Source: Arenibacter echinorum
GTDB taxonomy: Bacteria; Bacteroidota; Bacteroidia; Flavobacteriales; Flavobacteriaceae
DNA: 64,000 nucleotides
NCBI RefSeq assembly: GCF_003259375.1
Contig: NZ_QLLN01000006.1
Location: 310,001 to 374,000, forward strand
Reading direction: 5' to 3'
Made by a program: the position numbers and the translations under genes. The notes beneath the pieces were generated by a model. It saw only the letters and a list, made by a program, of their open reading frames with translations, made no database searches and was not told the origin of the DNA. This document shows positions 8,660 through 17,323 of the stretch, one piece after another; position 1 is the first letter of the stretch; each line of letters begins with the position of its first letter.

Positions 8660-9082
8660 ATGAAACCAGTTTTTTACACGGTAGGCCTATTGGCTGCTAT
8701 ACTATTGATGAGTTACAACATCCCTAACACGAATAATTTGAACAAGGATTTAACAATGGAAAATTCTAAAAAACAGGACAGCGTATTGCGCCATGTAGTA
8801 CTTTTTAAGTTTAAAGCCAATACCTCCAAAGAGGACATAGCAAAAGTAGAGGCCGCTTTTAGTGCCCTACCTTCCAAAATACCTCAAATAGTGGGTTACG
8901 AATGGGGAACTAACAATAGTCCTGAAGGATTGGACAAAGGGTTTACACATTGTTTTTTCCTTACCTTCAACAGTGAAGAGGATCGTGCCATATATCTTCC
9001 ACATCCTGACCATAAGGCTTTTGGAGCAGTGTTGACTCCCCATTTGGAAGATGTTACGGTTGTGGATTATTGGACTAAATAA
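8660..9082 (+). CDS. Exported Dabb (stress-responsive A/B barrel) protein
   Basis: 140 residues. An N-terminal hydrophobic stretch (about 5-20) suggests export. The remainder is one Dabb domain, a dimeric ferredoxin-like barrel: it begins LRHVVLFKFKANTS, has IVGYEWGTNNSPE in the middle and ends HPDHKAFGAVLTPHLEDVTVVDY. Function is unknown for most members; some are plant stress proteins and others polyketide cyclases. It is a single gene, ending at a bidirectional terminator shared with pyrD. Confidence 0.8.
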   Translation: MKPVFYTVGLLAAILLMSYNIPNTNNLNKDLTMENSKKQDSVLRHVVLFKFKANTSKEDIAKVEAAFSALPSKIPQIVGYEWGTNNSPEGLDKGFTHCFFLTFNSEEDRAIYLPHPDHKAFGAVLTPHLEDVTVVDYWTK

Positions 9083-9123
9083 TAAAAACCCATTTAGGGA
9101 AAAAAAATATCAACCTTGCCTAA

Positions 9124-9169
9124 AAAAAAAAGCAGGCTTTCCCAAAATTGGGTAAAGCCTGCTTTTTTT
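9124..9169. terminator. Bidirectional terminator between the Dabb gene and pyrD
   Basis: AGCAGGCTTTCCC and GGGTAAAGCCTGCT form a long stem with one bulged T and an AAAATT loop, flanked by A9 and T7 runs. It serves the plus-strand Dabb gene and minus-strand pyrD. Confidence 0.9.
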
Positions 9170-9204
9170 ACTACTTAAAATATGAGGTATGCTATCTATC
9201 GCTT

Positions 9205-10248
9205 TCAGTCGTTAATCCTATTAACTATAGCCTTATTGATTCTCTTTATAAGTGACGGACCTTCATAGATAAACCCAGTGTACAATTGGACCAAATCAGC
9301 ACCCGCGTCCAATTTTTCAAGCGCATCTTCAGCAGAATGAATTCCGCCTACCCCGATAATAGGAAATGCCTTATTGCTTTTTTGGGACAAGAACCGGATT
9401 ACTTCAGTACTCCTTTTGGTAAGTGGTCTACCGCTTAAACCACCTGCTTCTTCTTTTAACAAAATATCGGATTTCAAATTATCGCGGGCAATCGTCGTAT
9501 TGGTAGCAATTACCCCATCTATGTCCGTATCCTTGACAATACCTATAATATCCAGTAACTGGTCGTCCGTTAAATCGGGTGCTATTTTTAAAAGAATAGG
9601 TTTTTCCTTCCTATCCTTTACTTTTGCCAATTTGGTATTTTCCTTTTTCAATTCCTTCAGCAATGCCGTCAGAGGTTTCCTATCCTGAAGTTCCCGGAGG
9701 CCGGGGGTATTTGGTGAGCTAACATTCACTACAAAATAATCCACATGGTCGAAAAGGGCATCAAAACATATTAAATAATCCTTTGCCGCAAGTTCGTTGG
9801 GCGTCACCTTGTTCTTCCCGATATTACCCCCGATCAATACCCTATGACTTTTTTTTAGATTTTCAACAGCATCGAACACCCCCTTATTATTAAACCCCAT
9901 TCTATTGACGATGGCCTGATCTTTCTTTAAGCGAAACAAGCGTTTTTTTGGATTTCCATCCTGAGGTTTGGGAGTCAAGGTTCCTATTTCAATAAATCCA
10001 AATCCAAAATCGGATAGTTCATTGTACAACTTGGCATCCTTGTCAAAGCCCGCTGCCAAGCCCACCGGATTTTTAAATTTCAACCCGAACAATTCACGTT
10101 CCAGACGAGGGTCGTTGACCGAATATATGGTCCTAAATATCCCAGCAAATCCTATACTGGATAAAAAACGAATAGCTCTAAAAGTAAAATGGTGAACTCC
10201 TTCTGGATCAAATTGAAAAAGGAGGGGGCGGATAAGCTGCTTATACAT
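9205..10248 (-). CDS. pyrD: Dihydroorotate dehydrogenase (quinone), class 2
   Basis: Oxidises dihydroorotate to orotate with quinone as acceptor, at the inner face of the inner membrane, in pyrimidine synthesis. At 347 residues it has class-2 length, including the N-terminal amphipathic membrane-binding helices (residues 1-40). [33 protein letters not shown] (FMN phosphate region), [11 protein letters not shown] with the class-2 catalytic Ser, and [19 protein letters not shown] are all present. Monocistronic. Confidence 0.96.
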   Translation of the reverse strand: MYKQLIRPLLFQFDPEGVHHFTFRAIRFLSSIGFAGIFRTIYSVNDPRLERELFGLKFKNPVGLAAGFDKDAKLYNELSDFGFGFIEIGTLTPKPQDGNPKKRLFRLKKDQAIVNRMGFNNKGVFDAVENLKKSHRVLIGGNIGKNKVTPNELAAKDYLICFDALFDHVDYFVVNVSSPNTPGLRELQDRKPLTALLKELKKENTKLAKVKDRKEKPILLKIAPDLTDDQLLDIIGIVKDTDIDGVIATNTTIARDNLKSDILLKEEAGGLSGRPLTKRSTEVIRFLSQKSNKAFPIIGVGGIHSAEDALEKLDAGADLVQLYTGFIYEGPSLIKRINKAIVNRIND

Positions 10249-10329
10249 TTAAAATATTTTCCGCAAAAATACAAACTACCCGTGCTAAACTATCCTAAGC
10301 GCACGCTTTTTATTAACATTTACCACAAC

Positions 10330-10746
10330 TTATTCCGGTGCCACCACTAGGGGGAGCCTGGATACTTCCTGACAAAGTGTAACATACCTTTGGTATTGCT
10401 TCTCGTTGAAGAGTGCTAAAAGTTTAAGGTCGTATTTTTTAAAAACTTGTTTCATCCGCTCCTCCAGAACCTTATACTTTGCCCCCAATGCCGTTAAATC
10501 CTCAGGGGTACTTTGCGGGTGATTTTCAAATAGATTTTTACGCTCTTCATCCAATAAGCGGGTTTCAATCTCCAGTGCTGCCTTAAACTCCTCCAAATTG
10601 GTTATCTGCTCTTCTTTGAGCTGAAATATTTGTATAATAGTATCCGATTCTGTCGCGCCAATACCCAAACTACATTCTTGTTGGGCTTGTACGGATATCA
10701 CAAATCCGACCATAAGGATCAAGGTGGAAAAAACTTTTTTACACAT
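10330..10746 (-). CDS. Exported helical protein of unknown function
   Basis: About 138 residues from the start I prefer (10746, MCKKVFSTLILMVGF), which gives a signal peptide ending in VQAQ; an upstream ATG at 10773 is open but spoils the signal. The mature part is charged and helical, with ALGAKYKVLEERMKQVFKKYDLKLLALFNEKQ, like the Spy/CpxP-type or Heavy-metal_resist helical hairpins of the periplasm, but with no signature strong enough to name it. Single gene downstream of the pepT/pyrD divergent gap. Confidence 0.55.
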   Translation of the reverse strand: MCKKVFSTLILMVGFVISVQAQQECSLGIGATESDTIIQIFQLKEEQITNLEEFKAALEIETRLLDEERKNLFENHPQSTPEDLTALGAKYKVLEERMKQVFKKYDLKLLALFNEKQYQRYVTLCQEVSRLPLVVAPE

Positions 10747-10963
10747 AGGTTTTTGTGCTGATTTAAAATACAAATATAAAGTAATAATATAACCACCTGC
10801 TCCTCACTGAAAGTTATCTTTCCTCATTAATCTATTTATAGGATAATAAAATTTATGCTGAACCTCGGGTTCCCGGGCTACATCACATTACTCCGCAATA
10901 CAGTTACCGCAACAGGCCCAAATAAAAAATAATAAACTGTATTTTTGATTAAAATTTATTTTT

Positions 10964-12187
10964 ATGCAACACATTATAGACCGGTTTATAAGTTATATTA
11001 CCGTAGACACCCAAAGCGACCCTAAGTCCGACACTACTCCCAGCACTAAAAAGCAATGGACTCTTGCCCATAAATTAGTGGAGGAACTCAAGCAAATAGG
11101 TATGCAGGATGTAGTTATAGATGACAAAGCTTACATTATGGCGACTTTACCCAGTAATTTACAAAAAGAAGTGCCTACAATTGGATTTATTTCGCATTTT
11201 GATACTTCTCCAGATTTCACGTCCAATGATGTAAAGCCTCAAATAATAAAAAATTATGATGGCGGGGATATTGTTTTGAACAAAGCGGAAAATATCATCC
11301 TCTCTCCTAGTTATTTTGATGACCTACTGCAATACAAAGGCAATACCCTTATCACTACAGATGGCACCACTTTGTTAGGTGCCGATGATAAGGCTGGAAT
11401 AACTGAGATCATTACAGCCATGGAGTATTTAATACAACATCCGGAAATTAAACATGGTAAGATTAGGGTGGGCTTTACCCCTGATGAAGAAATTGGCCGC
11501 GGAGCCCACCATTTTGATGTTGCAGCATTTGGTGCCGATTGGGCCTATACTATGGACGGCAGCCAAATCGGAGAATTGGAATATGAAAACTTTAATGCGG
11601 CAGGCGCCAAAATAACCATTAAAGGAAAAAGTGTACATCCTGGTTATGCCAAAGGGAAAATGGTAAATGCCATTTTGATCGCGAACGATTTTATCTCCCA
11701 ATTACCCGGCCATGAAGTGCCTCAAAAAACTACTGGACGGGAAGGTTTCTTTCACGTCCATCACATGAAAGGAGAAATTGAGTTGGCTGAAATTGAAATT
11801 ATAATTCGGGATCACGACCTAAAAAAATTCGAACAGCGCAAGGAACTTTTACAATATATCACGGAAAATTTGAAAGCGGAATATGGAGATTTTGTATCCC
11901 TGGATATTAAAGATCAATATTTTAATATGCGGGAAAAAATTGAACCGGTAATGCATATAGTTGAAATTGCCAAAGAGGCTATGGAAAGCTTGGGGATTAC
12001 CCCAATTATAAAACCCATACGTGGCGGTACCGATGGCTCACAATTGAGTTATATGGGGTTACCATGCCCCAATATTTTTGCAGGCGGACATAATTTTCAT
12101 GGAAAATACGAGTATGTCCCTGTAGAAAGCATGCAGAAAGCGGTTGATGTTATCGTAAAAATTTGCGAACTTACAGCTAAAAGATAA
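10964..12187 (+). CDS. pepT: Peptidase T (tripeptide aminopeptidase)
   Basis: Removes the N-terminal residue from tripeptides; an M20B cytosolic di-zinc enzyme. 407 residues. The zinc-site motifs occur in order: ISHFDTSPDFT (His, Asp), LLGADDKAGI (bridging Asp), TPDEEIGRGAHHF (catalytic Glu and ligand Glu), YTMDGSQIGELE, and a C-terminal AGGHNFHGKYEYVP (ligand His). The dimerisation lid lies between about 205 and 320. It begins after a long spacer of 190 nt from the divergent gene. A TATTTTTG -7-like box is at 10940-10947. Confidence 0.95.
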   Translation: MQHIIDRFISYITVDTQSDPKSDTTPSTKKQWTLAHKLVEELKQIGMQDVVIDDKAYIMATLPSNLQKEVPTIGFISHFDTSPDFTSNDVKPQIIKNYDGGDIVLNKAENIILSPSYFDDLLQYKGNTLITTDGTTLLGADDKAGITEIITAMEYLIQHPEIKHGKIRVGFTPDEEIGRGAHHFDVAAFGADWAYTMDGSQIGELEYENFNAAGAKITIKGKSVHPGYAKGKMVNAILIANDFISQLPGHEVPQKTTGREGFFHVHHMKGEIELAEIEIIIRDHDLKKFEQRKELLQYITENLKAEYGDFVSLDIKDQYFNMREKIEPVMHIVEIAKEAMESLGITPIIKPIRGGTDGSQLSYMGLPCPNIFAGGHNFHGKYEYVPVESMQKAVDVIVKICELTAKR

Positions 12188-12245
12188 CTTAAGTATTTGT
12201 GTGCCCATAATAGCGCGACAATATACATTTCATTTGGTAGGAAAA

Positions 12246-12842
12246 ATGAAGACCCAAGAAAAGATAGAAGCCTATTTCGCAAAAAAACAGCCCTTTATGG
12301 AAGGTATTGGCCTTTTACGGGAATTGGCACTTAAAACTGAACTTATTGAAACGTACAAATGGAGGATCCCTGTATACACCATAGACAATAAGAATGTTCT
12401 AGGTATTTTGGCCTTTAAACATCATTTCGGCATCTGGTTCTATAATGGTGTCTTTTTAAAAGACCCTAAAAAAGTTCTGGAAAATGCACAAGAAGGTAAA
12501 ACTAAGGCAATGAGGCACTGGAAATTTAGAACCATAGAGGATATTGATGAGGCCACGGTTCTAGCTTATTTTCTTGAAGCTATCAGCAACCAAAAGAAGG
12601 GACTTGTCCTTGCCCCTGAAAAAAACAAGCCAATTGAAATGCCTCCTTTGTTAAAAATAGCACTTAACAAGAATCAGGCATTAAAAGCAAATTATGGAAG
12701 TCTAACCCCATATAAACAAAGGGAATATTGCGAGTATATTTCTCAAGCCAAACAGGAAAAGACCAAGCAGGCCCGACTGGAAAAATGTATTCCCCTCTTG
12801 GAAAAAGGTTTGGGGCTGCACGATAAATATAGGAAAGGGTAG
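12246..12842 (+). CDS. DUF1801/YdeI-like protein
   Basis: 198 residues starting at MKTQEKIEAYFAKKQPF; an in-frame ATG 15 codons upstream adds an atypical leader. The N-terminal half is a DUF1801 (SCP2-like) domain with ETYKWRIPVYTIDNKNVLGILAFKHHFGIWF. The C-terminal part (LKANYGSLTPYKQREYCEYISQAKQEKTKQARLEK) is the YdeI/OmpD-associated type, a helical tail rich in basic residues. Cytoplasmic, function not established. It lies 58 nt behind pepT and could be read through from it. A heptanucleotide microsatellite starts three bases after its stop codon. Confidence 0.75.
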   Translation: MKTQEKIEAYFAKKQPFMEGIGLLRELALKTELIETYKWRIPVYTIDNKNVLGILAFKHHFGIWFYNGVFLKDPKKVLENAQEGKTKAMRHWKFRTIEDIDEATVLAYFLEAISNQKKGLVLAPEKNKPIEMPPLLKIALNKNQALKANYGSLTPYKQREYCEYISQAKQEKTKQARLEKCIPLLEKGLGLHDKYRKG

Positions 12843-12844
12843 GT

Positions 12845-12928
12845 GTAGTGAGTAGTGAGTAGTGAGTAGTGAGTAGTGAGTAGTGAGTAGTGAGTAGTGA
12901 GTAGTGAGTAGTGAGTAGTGAGTAGTGA
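12845..12928. repeat. Heptanucleotide microsatellite, 12 perfect copies
   Basis: The 7-bp unit GTAGTGA is repeated 12 times without a mismatch (84 bp) in the gap between two convergent genes, starting three bases after the stop of the upstream one. On the minus strand the unit reads TCACTAC. Because 7 is not a multiple of 3, all frames translate to the same 7-residue cycle (HYSLLTT), which can masquerade as a gene. Confidence 0.97.
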
Positions 12929-12982
12929 AAAATAATAAATACTACTGGACGACTTACCAATTACCTTCAGCCGTGCAAAGAT

Positions 12983-14560
12983 TTATCGTGTGGTATTTTC
13001 CAATACTATTATAGAGGGTCCTTCGGATAGCCATTTTTGGCCCAGCCCGGTCGTATCCCCCAATGGAAGAAAATACACAAAAGATCCTAGAGCCAGGTCA
13101 ATATCGCCATCTGCATCCATATCCTCCGCATCCATTACGATCCATCGACCTTTGATCGACTCCGGAAAGGAATAATCCTCAAATTTCATATCCCCTTTAT
13201 TTTCCAGATACACAAAACTTTCCTCTGGAGAACCCATATAATCGGGAAAAAATGAAATTGCCGCAATATCAAGATCTCCATCCAAATCATAATCCCTGGG
13301 AATGGCTTTATAAGCCCCGTTTAAAGGGTAGAAATAGGATTGCTTAAAATTTAAATCCCCATCGTTCAGAAATATATAAATACCGTGGTATTCCTTTAAT
13401 ATGGGGGTTTTGTCCGCGTTATCCCCACAGACATATATTATGTCATCGAAGCCATCATTATTAAAATCTACCAACTCCATATTTTGGGAACCATTAAGAG
13501 GAAGAAAAGAAAGCAATCTTTTGTTGGAAAACGTGCCATCGCCCAGGTTTTGATAATAAAAAACGCCTTCATCCCCTTGTGCCATAAGCACAAAAATATC
13601 TTTGAAACCATCCCCATTGGCATCCTTTATCACCGCGGTAATGGCACCTGATCTGTTGTCCAGCGTCCTCATAGTGTATTTACCACCCCCCATGTTTTCG
13701 TACCAAACCAATTTTCCAGTTTCATTGCCGTATTCACAGGCCACAACATCTTCCAATCCATCGTTATTCAAGTCCCCATAAGCCATATTTACTGGCCTTT
13801 GTAAATTGGAAATCACCTCGTTGGAAGTGTAGGAATCTGCTGTTCCTTTTGAAAATATTTTTTGTAAAGCTCCATCCGATACATCATTGGGAAAAATATT
13901 TTTCCCTGCAGTTGTCAGATAAATGGTATCGTACTTTTCGTAGAAATGAACAGGAGCCGCTTTAAGCCCAAGAACAAAATCCTTTTCAAGATCTTTGGTC
14001 AGGAATGTTAGGCTATTTATATTTCGTTTACTATCCGCAAATACTACTCCTCTATTTTCTGGAAGGATTTTCACCATAGTGGTTAGAGCCGGAGTATGAG
14101 AAAAACCAGACTCCCTGTATTTAAAATGCTTTAGGCCCATTTTGATTTTATTGGCTCGTTTAGGTGGTAAAATGGTATCCGGTGCATTTTCCAGGTAATA
14201 ATCCTCTATTTTATTCCAATCCGCTTGGGCGATGAGAGGTCTTTCTGGAAAGATATTTGCCTTTTTAACCACTTCCCCGCTCCTGCCATTGTCAAAGAGA
14301 CTATCTGGTCGTACATTTCCTCTATAAATACCCAATCGATGTCCCATTGCTGGAAGTACATCGTTTTGCCAACTGGACCTTGGCAACAATTCTGGTTTAA
14401 CAAAGAGATGACAACTGGAACAGTGAATTTCTGCCGAGCGGTTCCCAGGCAAATTGGTAGCCGTTGGTTCTTTATATTCCAAAATTCGCGATTCCTTTTT
14501 GTTACCGGAACAGGAAAACAACATTCCTATAAGGAGGGTCAGCGAAAAAAAATTCTTCAT
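12983..14560 (-). CDS. FG-GAP/VCBS-repeat lipoprotein with a c-type heme motif
   Basis: 525 residues. A lipoprotein signal ends at C17 (GMLFSCSG). CSSCH at 47-51 is a c-type heme-binding CxxCH motif, which implies a periplasmic or surface monoheme domain. From about 250 onward there are at least five Ca2+-binding FG-GAP/VCBS blades: DLNNDGLEDVV, DANGDGFKDIF, DFNNDGFDDII, DYDLDGDLDIA and DMDADGDIDLA. Together they form a beta-propeller. Family members are common in marine Bacteroidota, and a carbohydrate or adhesion role is often guessed; the heme domain points instead to a redox role. It is convergent with the YdeI-like gene across the microsatellite, and single. Confidence 0.8.
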   Translation of the reverse strand: MKNFFSLTLLIGMLFSCSGNKKESRILEYKEPTATNLPGNRSAEIHCSSCHLFVKPELLPRSSWQNDVLPAMGHRLGIYRGNVRPDSLFDNGRSGEVVKKANIFPERPLIAQADWNKIEDYYLENAPDTILPPKRANKIKMGLKHFKYRESGFSHTPALTTMVKILPENRGVVFADSKRNINSLTFLTKDLEKDFVLGLKAAPVHFYEKYDTIYLTTAGKNIFPNDVSDGALQKIFSKGTADSYTSNEVISNLQRPVNMAYGDLNNDGLEDVVACEYGNETGKLVWYENMGGGKYTMRTLDNRSGAITAVIKDANGDGFKDIFVLMAQGDEGVFYYQNLGDGTFSNKRLLSFLPLNGSQNMELVDFNNDGFDDIIYVCGDNADKTPILKEYHGIYIFLNDGDLNFKQSYFYPLNGAYKAIPRDYDLDGDLDIAAISFFPDYMGSPEESFVYLENKGDMKFEDYSFPESIKGRWIVMDAEDMDADGDIDLALGSFVYFLPLGDTTGLGQKWLSEGPSIIVLENTTR

Positions 14561-14725
14561 GCGATATTAATAAATAATAGGAATTCAAAAATTAATGTCC
14601 TCCTGATAGCGACCTAAGCTACGAAGTTACTGCCTAATTTTCAAGTATAAGGTAAATATCGTATTTACAATGATTACTAAAAGTGCAAATCTTACCACAG
14701 AAAACCCATTTAACAACTATAAGAA

Positions 14726-16543
14726 CTATACCAACCGGACCAAAAGAAAGGTTGCCAAAATCCATAAGATTAGACTTAAAATTCCCCCTATTATAAAAAA
14801 ATGTTTGAATTTGTAGTTGCCTATTCCGTAAATCAAGGTATTGGTCTGATAACCTACCGGGGTAAAAAAACTAAAATTTGCTGCAAACATTACAGCTAGG
14901 ATAAATGGCTTAAAATCCAAATTTAGTCCGCTTGCCAGTGCCATTGCTATTGGGGTCATTATAATAGCTGTGGCATTATTACTGACCACACCGCTCATGA
15001 CCATGGTTATAAGAAAAAGACTGCCAATAATTATCGTTTTGGATTGACCCACTAATAAACCCAGCAATTTTTCCGAGATCCACATATCCGCACCCGTGTT
15101 GTGCATGGCTATACCCAAAGGTATCATTCCTGCCAACAAAAAGAAAATTTGCCAATTTACCTTTTTGTATACATTATCCAAATTTAGGTTATTGGTAAGC
15201 AATAATATGGCAACGCCTGTCAGGGCGCTTACCATAATGGACAAAACACCTGTGGCCGCCAAAACGACTACTAAGCCAAGAACTGCCACCGACAAAATCC
15301 TTCCGAATCGAGAATGGGTTTTAAGAGAATCGAACTCTTGTAAAAGCACAATGTTTTCAAGGGCGTACAAAGATTTAATATTTTGCCTACTTACGTCAAC
15401 TAGTAGTCGATCTCCGGCTTTGAGCACCAATTTATCCGAACTGCTGCGCACCAATCGTTCCTTGATATTGGTCAAGGTCTTGCGCTTCTTAATGGCCACA
15501 GGAACAATATCCTGTTGCATATAACCCCTAAGATTCCCCAAGGTCTTTCCCAAAAGCGCCGCACCTGGAAGCATTAAAAGTTCTACAAACACCCTTTCCT
15601 CCAATTTAGGGACCTTTTCTTCCTCAGAGGAATGAAGATCGGCACCCATCCAATAATTTGGCTGGTTTAGTTCCAAATTTTGGGCATCATTCAATTTAGA
15701 GAGGCTTAAAATGTTGCACATTAATAACAACTCATCATTTTCCTTTAGGGTGATATACTTTCCAGGTGAATTGTGGATCCTATTGTCCCTTATCAATTTA
15801 AGTATTGATATTTCTGGATTGTTGAATAAAAATGTTTCCTCCAACCTTTTGTTTACCAACTGTGACCCCGATTTTATACGGACATTGGTAATATAATCTG
15901 CTACACTATAATCGTTCCCCAATTCCCTCTTTCCGCTCCAAGGCAACCATCTAAGCGTTAAGGTGAGGTAAACAATGGCCACTGCCAGAAAAATTAACCC
16001 AATAGTGGTAAATTCGAAAAAACTCAGGGCGGGTGCCCCCAGATTTTGTGCTACTGAGTTAACAATAAGGTTTGTAGAGGTACCCATTAAGGTACAAGAC
16101 CCCCCCAATATGCCGGCAAAAGAAATGGGCAACAATAATTTGGATTTGGAAATATTGAATCGATCGCAGAGTTGATTGATGATTTTAATGAAAACAATGA
16201 CGACCGCGGTAGTACTTATAAATGCGGAAATACTCGCAGTTACAATCATAAAAATAGGAGCAATTACAAACAACGGGAGGGCTTTAATTTTACCCAGACC
16301 CGAGGTAAGCCAAGTAATAACGCCATTTTCCTCCATGGCTATGGCCAGGATCATCAAGGCCAAAACCGCTATGGTGGCGCTATTGGAAAACCCGCTTATG
16401 GCCTCTTCCGGTTTCACAAGCCCCAATAAGGTTAATGAAACAATGATAAAAAAGGCAATCTTATCTACCGGAAACACTTCCAGGGCAAACAAGATTATGG
16501 TTATCAATAAAACCAAAAACACCAATCCCATTTCGAACGTCAT
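14726..16543 (-). CDS. SLC13/DASS-family anion transporter with TrkA-C domains
   Basis: 605 residues. Two blocks of membrane helices (about 1-185 and 405-600) enclose two cytoplasmic TrkA_C (RCK_C) modules at about 205-290 and 305-390 (ISILKLIRDNRI, and LPGAALLGKTLGNLRG near VPVAIKKRK). The helix blocks contain SNSATIAVLALMILAIAMEENG, GTSTNLIVNSVAQ (the SNT-like anion/Na+ motif) and VVSNNATAIIMTPIA, the second inverted copy of that motif. Such proteins carry sulfate or dicarboxylates with Na+. A sulfate role would suit the sulfatase locus in this genome, but distance and context give no proof. Single gene. Confidence 0.85.
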   Translation of the reverse strand: MTFEMGLVFLVLLITIILFALEVFPVDKIAFFIIVSLTLLGLVKPEEAISGFSNSATIAVLALMILAIAMEENGVITWLTSGLGKIKALPLFVIAPIFMIVTASISAFISTTAVVIVFIKIINQLCDRFNISKSKLLLPISFAGILGGSCTLMGTSTNLIVNSVAQNLGAPALSFFEFTTIGLIFLAVAIVYLTLTLRWLPWSGKRELGNDYSVADYITNVRIKSGSQLVNKRLEETFLFNNPEISILKLIRDNRIHNSPGKYITLKENDELLLMCNILSLSKLNDAQNLELNQPNYWMGADLHSSEEEKVPKLEERVFVELLMLPGAALLGKTLGNLRGYMQQDIVPVAIKKRKTLTNIKERLVRSSSDKLVLKAGDRLLVDVSRQNIKSLYALENIVLLQEFDSLKTHSRFGRILSVAVLGLVVVLAATGVLSIMVSALTGVAILLLTNNLNLDNVYKKVNWQIFFLLAGMIPLGIAMHNTGADMWISEKLLGLLVGQSKTIIIGSLFLITMVMSGVVSNNATAIIMTPIAMALASGLNLDFKPFILAVMFAANFSFFTPVGYQTNTLIYGIGNYKFKHFFIIGGILSLILWILATFLLVRLV

Positions 16544-16705
16544 CCCGTAATTATTAATTTAAGAATCCCTAAAAATCGAATCCCTTAAAACAAAAAATAT
16601 TCTTCCTTGCTTTTTCTGATATATGCCATTACAACCATTCCTACAACAGCAGCTTTATGCATTGCAAAAACAATAGGTCACTAACTGGTTTAAGGTTGAT
16701 GAAAT

Positions 16706-17041
16706 TTAAATTTCACTAGATAAGGTCATTACCACTTTTTGACATTCCTCCATACATTTTACACAAGAATTTGCACAATCTTCACAATGTTTATGATCAT
16801 GTTGTGCGCACTGTTCTGCACACCACTGACATACTCTAGCGCATATGCTGCAATATTCCTTGGCATATGGACTATCTGCCATTAAAAATTGTAATGCTGC
16901 CGAACAAGATTCAATACATAGAATACAGCAAAGGGGGCAGTCATTTTTACTTTCCTTTCCCGACATTTGAAGTAGGCTATATTGACAATCGGCTATACAT
17001 TTACGACAGGCTTCAATACAATCCAAATAAGGTGATTCCAT
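16706..17041 (-). CDS. Cys-rich four-helix-bundle copper-storage-like protein (Csp/DUF326)
   Basis: 111 residues, of which 19 are cysteine, arranged as repeated C-x-x-x-C and C-x-x-C spacings on helices (CIEACRKCIADC, CSICARVCQWCAEQC, CEDCANSCVKCMEEC). This is the pattern of the Csp/DUF326 four-helix bundle, where thiols line the core and store many Cu(I) ions. HDHKH sits before the last helix. There is no signal peptide, so it is a cytosolic (Csp3-like) form. It lies between the SLC13 carrier and the divergent cNMP/CBS gene, with no copper ATPase nearby. Confidence 0.85.
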   Translation of the reverse strand: MESPYLDCIEACRKCIADCQYSLLQMSGKESKNDCPLCCILCIESCSAALQFLMADSPYAKEYCSICARVCQWCAEQCAQHDHKHCEDCANSCVKCMEECQKVVMTLSSEI

Positions 17042-17323
17042 AGCATTTATAATTACGGTTACAGATAAAATTAATTCAACCCAATTTAATCCAATAGCTC
17101 AATGCGATATTATGTGAACGTTATTGACAATTAAGGTATCAGTCCAGACAACATAATTGGCTTCATCTTTTCTTTTGAAGATGACGTATAAAAATTAACT
17201 TTAACCCATATTTATTTATAATAAAATTAAAGTAACTATTGGGTTCTTATTTGATTGTTTAATCTTCAGATGGGAAGAGAACCATGGTCTCTATAATTAC
17301 CAAGGATCAACATATAATATTCC

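Noticed and set aside
12845-12928. CRISPR array
   Set aside because: The repeat unit is 7 bp without spacers, so it is a microsatellite, not a CRISPR.
12664-12960. 98-codon minus-strand frame with HYSLLTT repeats
   Set aside because: Its repeats are the translation of the 7-bp microsatellite; the rest overlaps the YdeI-like gene antisense.
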